From an uncultured Bacteroidota bacterium (GTDB lineage: Bacteria; Bacteroidota; Bacteroidia; Flavobacteriales; Flavobacteriaceae), in NCBI GenBank assembly GCA_902519955.1, contig CABYMF010000008.1, positions 1 through 51,442 of the forward strand: 51,442 nt of DNA, in the 5' to 3' direction. Every line of letters begins with the position of its first letter. Position 1 is the first letter of the stretch. Made by a program: the position numbers and the translations under genes. The notes below the pieces were generated by a model. That model had not been told where the DNA came from, searched no databases, and worked only from the letters and a program-made list of their open reading frames with translations. Below, piece by piece: positions 47,653 to 51,442 of this stretch.

Positions 47653-47748
47653 TTAATTTTTAATTAATTTTTTACTTAATTCTTCAAGAGATACACCTTT
47701 TGTTTCTGGCATTATAAAATGAGTAAAAAGTAATTGAAGGACCATCAT
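47653..47748 (-). pseudogene. C-terminal relic of an MFS sugar porter
   Basis: The minus strand encodes MMVLQLLFTHFIMPETKGVS, then LEELSKKLIKN and a stop. PETKG-x-SLEEL right after a hydrophobic stretch is the hallmark end of major facilitator sugar porters (last helix plus cytoplasmic tail). A stop codon lies two codons upstream of the first ATG, and no other part of the ~450-residue transporter is found nearby. I read it as the remains of a deleted gene, not a functional peptide. Confidence 0.75.
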
Positions 47749-47795
47749 AAATTAACTCTACACTAAAAATATTTTCATAATTTGAGGTATTTAAA

Positions 47796-47951
47796 TTAGA
47801 AGTAGTCAATCAATTTTAATAAAAACTTATCTATAAATGAGAGTTGAGATTTGTGACTACCACCAGAATAGAGAAGAAAGCCAGCATTTATAATTAGGTC
47901 TATAAATATTACAACAAAAAAAATAATTATGTACTTAATGTTTTTTCTCAT
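47796..47951 (-). CDS. Possible small single-span membrane protein, 51 residues
   Basis: An ATG at 47949-47951 opens 51 codons to a TAA at 47796-47798: MRKNIKYIIIFFVVIFIDLI, then INAGFLLYSGGSHKSQ and SFIDKFLLKLIDYF. It has a basic start and one hydrophobic span of about 20 residues. It lies in the otherwise gene-poor 378-bp gap between the SSS symporter and the 64-residue protein, together with the MFS relic. I recognise no family and see no promoter match. Confidence 0.4.
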   Translation of the reverse strand: MRKNIKYIIIFFVVIFIDLIINAGFLLYSGGSHKSQLSFIDKFLLKLIDYF

Positions 47952-47993
47952 TTTTTTAACAATTAATGAAACTAATTTAAGACTATTCTAACA

Positions 47994-48001
47994 TAAATTT
48001 G
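47994..48001 (+). promoter_or_regulatory. Candidate -7 promoter element for the 64-residue membrane protein
   Basis: TAAATTTG followed by CAG, 22 bp before the ATG at 48024. It is the same extended TTTGCA form seen before tuf, rpsL, rpmB and rpsU. Confidence 0.5.
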
Positions 48002-48023
48002 CAGTAATTATAATTACTAATTT

Positions 48024-48218
48024 ATGATATTTGACCTCTTTGGCACATTATTTTCAATATTACTTTTTATTGTTGCAATAATAATAGTAAGAAGGTGGGA
48101 AAAAGAAAATATACTTGGAAAGAAATTTATTCTAGTCTTGAAAATAGTCTACTTCGGTGGTGCAATCTTTGGAGCCTTTTTGCTTATTTACCAAATTATT
48201 TTTAAAACTACATTGTAG
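48024..48218 (+). CDS. Small two-span membrane protein of unknown function
   Basis: The 64-residue product has hydrophobic segments at about 7-23 and 40-59, with a charged loop RRWEKENILGKKF between them. I recognise no family. A good -7 promoter element upstream supports it as a real gene. Its stop codon is 4 bp from the 3' end of the oppositely oriented tRNA-Thr and within a short inverted repeat. Confidence 0.6.
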   Translation: MIFDLFGTLFSILLFIVAIIIVRRWEKENILGKKFILVLKIVYFGGAIFGAFLLIYQIIFKTTL

Positions 48219-48220
48219 TT
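48206..48220 (-). terminator. Candidate terminator at the end of the tRNA operon
   Basis: AACTAC and GTAGTT flank a 3-nt loop, giving a 6-bp stem. On the minus strand it is followed by TTTTAAAAATAATT. It lies just past tRNA-Thr(GGT) and includes the stop codon of the 64-residue gene on the other strand. The stem is short, so this is tentative. Confidence 0.35.
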
Positions 48221-48221
48221 G

Positions 48222-48293
48222 AGCCAATAACGAGATTTGAACTCGTGACCTTTTCCTTACCAAGGAAACGCTCTACCCCTGAGCTATATCGGC
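48222..48293 (-). tRNA. trnT: tRNA-Thr (GGT)
   Basis: The 72-nt cloverleaf has acceptor GCCGATA against TATTGGC (one G-U pair), D arm TAGCTCAGGGGTAGAGC, anticodon stem TTTCC with loop TTGGTAA (anticodon GGT) and T arm ACGAGTTCAAATCTCGT. No CCA is encoded. It is the last of four clustered tRNAs and would normally be followed by tuf. Confidence 0.96.
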
Positions 48294-48304
48294 AGAAAAA
48301 GTTG

Positions 48305-48377
48305 AGCGGGAGACGAGGGTCGAACTCGCGACATTCAGCTTGGAAGGCTGACGCTCTACCAACTGAGCTACTCCCGC
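48305..48377 (-). tRNA. trnG: tRNA-Gly (TCC)
   Basis: The 73-nt cloverleaf has acceptor GCGGGAG against CTCCCGC, D arm TAGCTCAGTTGGTAGAGC, anticodon stem TCAGC with loop CTTCCAA (anticodon TCC) and T arm GCGAGTTCGACCCTCGT. No CCA is encoded. Confidence 0.97.
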
Positions 48378-48385
48378 ATTAGATG

Positions 48386-48467
48386 TGGGGAGAGCAGGAT
48401 TCGAACCTACGAAGGCGAAGCCAACAGTTTTACAGACTGCTCTCGTTGACCGCTTGAGTATCTCCCC
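48386..48467 (-). tRNA. trnY: tRNA-Tyr (GTA)
   Basis: The 82-nt gene has acceptor GGGGAGA against TCTCCCC, the anticodon loop CTGTAAA (anticodon GTA), a long variable arm as expected for bacterial tRNA-Tyr and the T arm GTAGGTTCGAATCCTGC. No CCA is encoded. Confidence 0.96.
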
Positions 48468-48485
48468 AATTTCAAAATTTCAAAG

Positions 48486-48559
48486 AGCCGATGGAGGGAC
48501 TCGAACCCACGACCTGCTGATTACAAATCAGCTGCTCTAGCCAGCTGAGCTACATCGGC
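48486..48559 (-). tRNA. trnT: tRNA-Thr (TGT)
   Basis: The 74-nt cloverleaf has acceptor GCCGATG against CATCGGC, anticodon stem GCTGA with loop TTTGTAA (anticodon TGT) and T arm GTGGGTTCGAGTCCCTC. It is the first of the leftward tRNA cluster Thr-Tyr-Gly-Thr. Confidence 0.97.
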
Positions 48560-48579
48560 TTGATATAAAAAACTGAGTG

Positions 48580-48586
48580 CAAAATA
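48580..48586 (-). promoter_or_regulatory. Weak candidate -7 element for the tRNA cluster
   Basis: The minus strand reads TATTTTG then CACTC, one T shorter than TAnnTTTG, 21 bp before tRNA-Thr(TGT). The 76-bp gap to the recombinase gene holds nothing else clear, so a promoter here is plausible but imperfect. Confidence 0.3.
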
Positions 48587-48635
48587 AAAGCTTTTTTCTG
48601 CTCAATCAAAGTAAAAGGAAATAAATTTTAAAATA

Positions 48636-49526
48636 TTATTTTGCTCTCGGATGTGAATTTTTAAAGACTTCTTTTACTCTTTTCATACTTGTATGACTAT
48701 AGACTTGTGTAGCAGATAAACTTGAATGACCTAACAACTCTTTCACTGAATTTATATCTGCTCCTTCATTAATTAAATGAGTCGCAAAACTATGTCTCAG
48801 TATATGTGGAGCTTTTTTAACTTTAGGAGAAACCAACTTGAAATATTCATTGACTGTTCTATAGACATATTTTTCGGAAAGTTGACTTCCAGACTTTGAA
48901 ACGAATAGATATTCAAGAGTTTTATTATTAAATTCATTAAATCTTAAATTTAGATAATCATTTATTGATTTTTTTAATTTGGGTAACATTGGAATAACCC
49001 TCTGTTTATTCCTTTTCCCCATAATTCTAATAGTTGAGGAATGCATATTAATATCTGATTCTTTAAGATTGATAAGTTCTATTCTTCTAACTCCAGTAAA
49101 ATAAAAGAATGTAATAATCGTTTTCTGCAGCACTCCTCTAAAATCACCTTTAAAAGAATCACTATCTAATAAAGAATTTATTTCTTCCTTGGAAAAAGGG
49201 ACCTGAATCTTTTTGGATTGTTTCAAAGGGCTATGTGCTATTAGAGGAGAAGAACTTATTGTATTAGTCTTAACCAAGAACTTATAAAATGATTTTAAAC
49301 TAGAAACCTTTCTATTTATTGATCTATTAGATAACTTTTTGTTAACTAATTCAATTATCCATAATCTTATAACTTTATATTCAGCATTTTCAATAGGATA
49401 TTTTTCAAAGTTTTCATTAATAAAAATTTTAAATTCTATTAAATCTTTCTTATATGCAAAAAGAGTATTTGAAGAATAGTTTTTTTCTATTTGTAAATAA
49501 TCAATAAATTTTTCAATTAACATCAC
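48636..49526 (-). CDS. xerC: XerC/XerD-type tyrosine recombinase
   Basis: The 296-residue protein has an N-terminal SAM-like core-binding domain (about 1-90) and a catalytic domain with Arg147 (TGVRRIELI), Lys171 (MGKRNKQR), His241 and Arg244 (HILRHSFATH), His267 (LLGHSSL) and nucleophile Tyr276 (TQVYSHTS). This is the layout of chromosome-dimer resolvases rather than phage integrases. It lies 39 bp after rpsU, the normal Flavobacteriia position, so it should be the housekeeping enzyme. XerC versus XerD cannot be settled by eye. The hpf gene that usually follows is missing. Confidence 0.9.
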   Translation of the reverse strand: MMLIEKFIDYLQIEKNYSSNTLFAYKKDLIEFKIFINENFEKYPIENAEYKVIRLWIIELVNKKLSNRSINRKVSSLKSFYKFLVKTNTISSSPLIAHSPLKQSKKIQVPFSKEEINSLLDSDSFKGDFRGVLQKTIITFFYFTGVRRIELINLKESDINMHSSTIRIMGKRNKQRVIPMLPKLKKSINDYLNLRFNEFNNKTLEYLFVSKSGSQLSEKYVYRTVNEYFKLVSPKVKKAPHILRHSFATHLINEGADINSVKELLGHSSLSATQVYSHTSMKRVKEVFKNSHPRAK

Positions 49527-49565
49527 ATCTAAGTTACGATGTTATCGAAAAAAAAGTAAGGGATA

Positions 49566-49760
49566 TTATAGATTTTCTTGATCCTTAAGCCTCTGTATAT
49601 ATTGTGCTTTTTTGATCTTAGTTCTGTGAACAATTGATGGCTTAACAAACTGCTTTCTGTCTCTAAGAGATCTCATAACGCCTGTTTTATCAAACTTACG
49701 CTTAAATCTCTTTAGAGCTTTGTCAATATTTTCACCGTCTTTAATTGGTATAATTAACAT
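49566..49760 (-). CDS. rpsU: 30S ribosomal protein S21
   Basis: The 64-residue protein (MLIIPIKDGENIDKALKRFK, then KFDKTGVMRSLRDRKQFVKP) is S21, which in Bacteroidota helps hide the anti-Shine-Dalgarno end of 16S rRNA. It is the first gene of rpsU-xerC. The region before the start reads AAAAAAACAAATTTTAG with no purine-rich Shine-Dalgarno sequence. This matters because some Flavobacteriia rpsU genes carry one for feedback control. Confidence 0.95.
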   Translation of the reverse strand: MLIIPIKDGENIDKALKRFKRKFDKTGVMRSLRDRKQFVKPSIVHRTKIKKAQYIQRLKDQENL

Positions 49761-49782
49761 CTAAAATTTGTTTTTTTGAATG

Positions 49783-49790
49783 CAAATATA
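49783..49790 (-). promoter_or_regulatory. Candidate -7 promoter element for rpsU-xerC
   Basis: The minus strand reads TATATTTG then CA, 23 bp before the rpsU start, giving a leader of about 19 nt. Confidence 0.55.
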
Positions 49791-49801
49791 AATAATTGTA
49801 T

Positions 49802-49817
49802 TTAATAAGCTTATTAA
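49802..49817. repeat. Perfect 16-bp palindrome at the end of the alanine symporter gene
   Basis: TTAATAAGCTTATTAA is its own reverse complement and overlaps the symporter stop codon (49814-49816), about 12 bp upstream of the rpsU -7 element. It could be a weak terminator stem or a protein-binding site, or chance in AT-rich DNA. Confidence 0.4.
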
Positions 49818-51310
49818 TTTCTACTATTAATTGCATTAACATATTTAGAAAGCTCCTCTTTAACTTTTGGAAACAAAATAAATAACCCAATCATATTAGG
49901 AAAAACAAGAGCTAGAATCATAGCATCTGAAAAAGCCCATACCGATGACATATCACCAGCTGCTCCGATAACAATAAACACTAAAAAGAGCAATTTATAT
50001 GTAAGGTCTGATATTTTACCTTTTCCAAAAACATACATCCAAGATTGAAGACCGTAATATGACCATGAGATCATTGTTGATAGTGCAAATAATACAACTG
50101 CTATTGCAAGGAAAGGTCCTGAAAAAGAAATATATTCTGCAAATGCTGCAGATGTAAGACCTGCTCCCTCAAGTTGTTGGCCATCAACCATTACGGCAGA
50201 AGATCCTTCAACTAAATTACCATAAGTAAATAAAGTATTATCTCCATTAAAAATTATAATAACAAGAGCAGTCATAGTACATATTACAACAGTATCAATA
50301 AATGGTTCAAGTAGAGCAACTAAACCTTCAGACGCAGGATAACTTGTTATAACAGCAGAGTGAGCAATTGAAGCTGAACCAGCTCCTGCCTCATTTGAAA
50401 AAGCACCCCTTCTAAACCCCTGGATTAGCACTCCAATAAAACCTCCTACTGCAGCAGTTGGAGAAAATGCGCCATTTACTATCATCGCAAACGCATCATC
50501 CACAAATGATAAATTTGAAAAAATAATGTAAAGACATGCAAGGACATACATTCCTGCCATAAAAGGAACTATTTTTTCAGTTACAGATGCAATTCTTTTT
50601 ATACCTCCAATTATTATAATTCCAACTACAACCATCATTACAACACCAACAATAGTTCTTGCTGATCCACCTGTCAAACCAAATAAGTCAACCATCTGAA
50701 GTGCAGCTTGATTTGACTGAGCTGCATTTCCACCTCCAAAAGAAGCACCAATACATAGAATTGCAAAAATTACTGCTAATATTTTACCAAGCTTTTCAAA
50801 ACCTCTCTCTTTTAATCCCTTCGATAGGTAATACATAGGCCCCCCATAAACTGTTCCATCCTGTCCAACATCTCTATATTTAACTCCAAGTGTACATTCA
50901 ACAAATTTTGATGACATACCAAGTAGCCCGCACAAAATCATCCAGAAGGTTGCACCAGGACCACCAATAGCAATAGCCATAGCGACTCCAGCAATATTAC
51001 CATTACCTACAGTACCAGATACTGCTGTGGCCAAAGCCTGAAAGTGACTAACTTCTCCACTTCCCTTCCTTTTTTCGTCTAATCCATCATATCTTCCCAT
51101 AACTGTCCTTAAGGAAAGTCCAAATCCACGAATATTAATAAATCCAAAGTAAAGAGTAAAGAATGCAGCTCCACCAACTAATAAAAAAATTATTGTTGGT
51201 ATACCTGTTCCAAAAAATTCATGAAGGATTAATCCCTCCCAGAAATTAGATATCGGTTGAAATGCTTCATTAATTCTCTCATCTATTCCTAATTTTTCTT
51301 GTAAAACCAT
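49814..51310 (-). CDS. Sodium:alanine symporter (AgcS family)
   Basis: The membrane protein is 498 residues from the ATG at 51308-51310 (MVLQEKLGIDERINEAFQPI). An in-frame TTG at 51418 would add 36 residues, but a promoter-like TATATTTG lies inside that extension, so the ATG is preferred. Family marks are HFQALATAVSGTVGNGNIAG, IAIGGPGATFWMILCGLLGM, KYRDVGQDGTVYGGPMYYLS and RRGAFSNEAGAGSASIAHS. It imports alanine or glycine with Na+. It lies upstream of rpsU and is separately promoted. Confidence 0.93.
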   Translation of the reverse strand: MVLQEKLGIDERINEAFQPISNFWEGLILHEFFGTGIPTIIFLLVGGAAFFTLYFGFINIRGFGLSLRTVMGRYDGLDEKRKGSGEVSHFQALATAVSGTVGNGNIAGVAMAIAIGGPGATFWMILCGLLGMSSKFVECTLGVKYRDVGQDGTVYGGPMYYLSKGLKERGFEKLGKILAVIFAILCIGASFGGGNAAQSNQAALQMVDLFGLTGGSARTIVGVVMMVVVGIIIIGGIKRIASVTEKIVPFMAGMYVLACLYIIFSNLSFVDDAFAMIVNGAFSPTAAVGGFIGVLIQGFRRGAFSNEAGAGSASIAHSAVITSYPASEGLVALLEPFIDTVVICTMTALVIIIFNGDNTLFTYGNLVEGSSAVMVDGQQLEGAGLTSAAFAEYISFSGPFLAIAVVLFALSTMISWSYYGLQSWMYVFGKGKISDLTYKLLFLVFIVIGAAGDMSSVWAFSDAMILALVFPNMIGLFILFPKVKEELSKYVNAINSRN

Positions 51311-51336
51311 AGTTTGTGTCAAATCTTTATAAGGGT

Positions 51337-51344
51337 CAAATATA
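51337..51344 (-). promoter_or_regulatory. Candidate -7 promoter element for the alanine symporter
   Basis: The minus strand reads TATATTTG then ACC, 27 bp before the ATG at 51310. Its position inside the longer open frame argues for the shorter protein. Confidence 0.5.
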
Positions 51345-51442
51345 AAATAAATCCCAGGAGATGAGTAATAATTAGAAATAAAAATAAAATGCTTAATTAA
51401 TTTATTTTTTTGGACCAATCCACTCTGAAATCCCCCCTAACA

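Noticed and set aside
39035-48221. Integrative element attached at the 3' end of tRNA-Thr(GGT)
   Set aside because: The block abuts a tRNA 3' end, but I found no copy of that tRNA end near 39.1 kb, no integrase inside the block and no mobility genes. The nearby recombinase has the housekeeping Xer position.
48636-49526. Recombinase as evidence of a phage or integron
   Set aside because: Its size, complete Xer motifs and place after rpsU fit the chromosomal dimer-resolution enzyme; no phage genes or attC-like sites are near.
1-51418. CRISPR arrays, insertion sequences, riboswitches, defence systems
   Set aside because: Reading the window for spaced repeats, transposase motifs, known aptamer cores and defence-type domains gave nothing I could support.

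Overview
The window looks like a piece of a compact, AT-rich chromosome from Bacteroidota, most likely a marine Flavobacteriales-type bacterium with a streamlined genome. The case rests on several independent signs. There is a bacillithiol gene (bshC) and a DUF4295 gene directly after rpmB-rpmG. The gene order trnW-secE-nusG-rplKAJL-rpoBC is present. Candidate promoters carry a TAnnTTTG -7 element. No Shine-Dalgarno sequences were seen at the starts I read. Spacers between genes are mostly 0-40 bp, and several convergent genes overlap. I cannot name a genus from sequence alone.

Layout. 1-2.6 kb: fusA (cut by the window edge), rpsG and rpsL, transcribed leftward. 2.7-7.3 kb: pyrG-yidC-mnmA. 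7.3-12.4 kb: bshC, guaA, a conserved unknown and a LysM/binding-protein-like secreted protein. 12.5-15.6 kb: a large secreted BNR/VPS10-like protein on the plus strand. 15.7-20.6 kb: a small membrane protein, rpmB-rpmG-DUF4295 with a 30-bp tandem-repeat acidic tail, a 2-oxoacid dehydrogenase E2 operon (E2, exonuclease, FAH hydrolase, CinA-like) and recR. 20.7-26.6 kb: a sodium:solute symporter, htpG, an S1/P1 nuclease, an orphan DUF4369 lipoprotein, a pterin synthase and idi. 26.6-39.0 kb: the long transcription/translation operon tuf-trnW-secE-nusG-rplK-rplA-rplJ-rplL-rpoB-rpoC, apparently continuing into idi and the pterin synthase. 39.1-48.2 kb: a mixed-strand accessory block (TIM-barrel isomerase, DoxX-like protein, small membrane proteins, subtilase, rlmN, two SDRs, cupin, SSS symporter, an MFS transporter remnant). 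48.2-51.4 kb: four tRNAs (Thr-GGT, Gly, Tyr, Thr-TGT), a XerC/D-type recombinase, rpsU and a sodium:alanine symporter.

How the genes fit together. Most of the window is core gene expression: ribosomal proteins, EF-G, EF-Tu, RNA polymerase, NusG, SecE, YidC, MnmA and RlmN. Nucleotide synthesis (pyrG, guaA) is set among these genes. The 39-48 kb block separates two halves of a cluster that is usually continuous in this phylum (thrTGT-tyr-gly-thrGGT-tuf). It holds sugar-type uptake and redox enzymes. Na+-coupled uptake is prominent, with two SSS symporters and one AgcS symporter.

I found no CRISPR array, insertion sequence, prophage, toxin-antitoxin pair or recognisable defence system. The most interesting items are modest: the split tRNA-tuf cluster without an hpf gene, the repeat-tailed DUF4295 protein, a hairpin between rplL and rpoB, a transporter gene relic, an SDR lacking its usual catalytic residues, and three small genes of about 40-51 codons.
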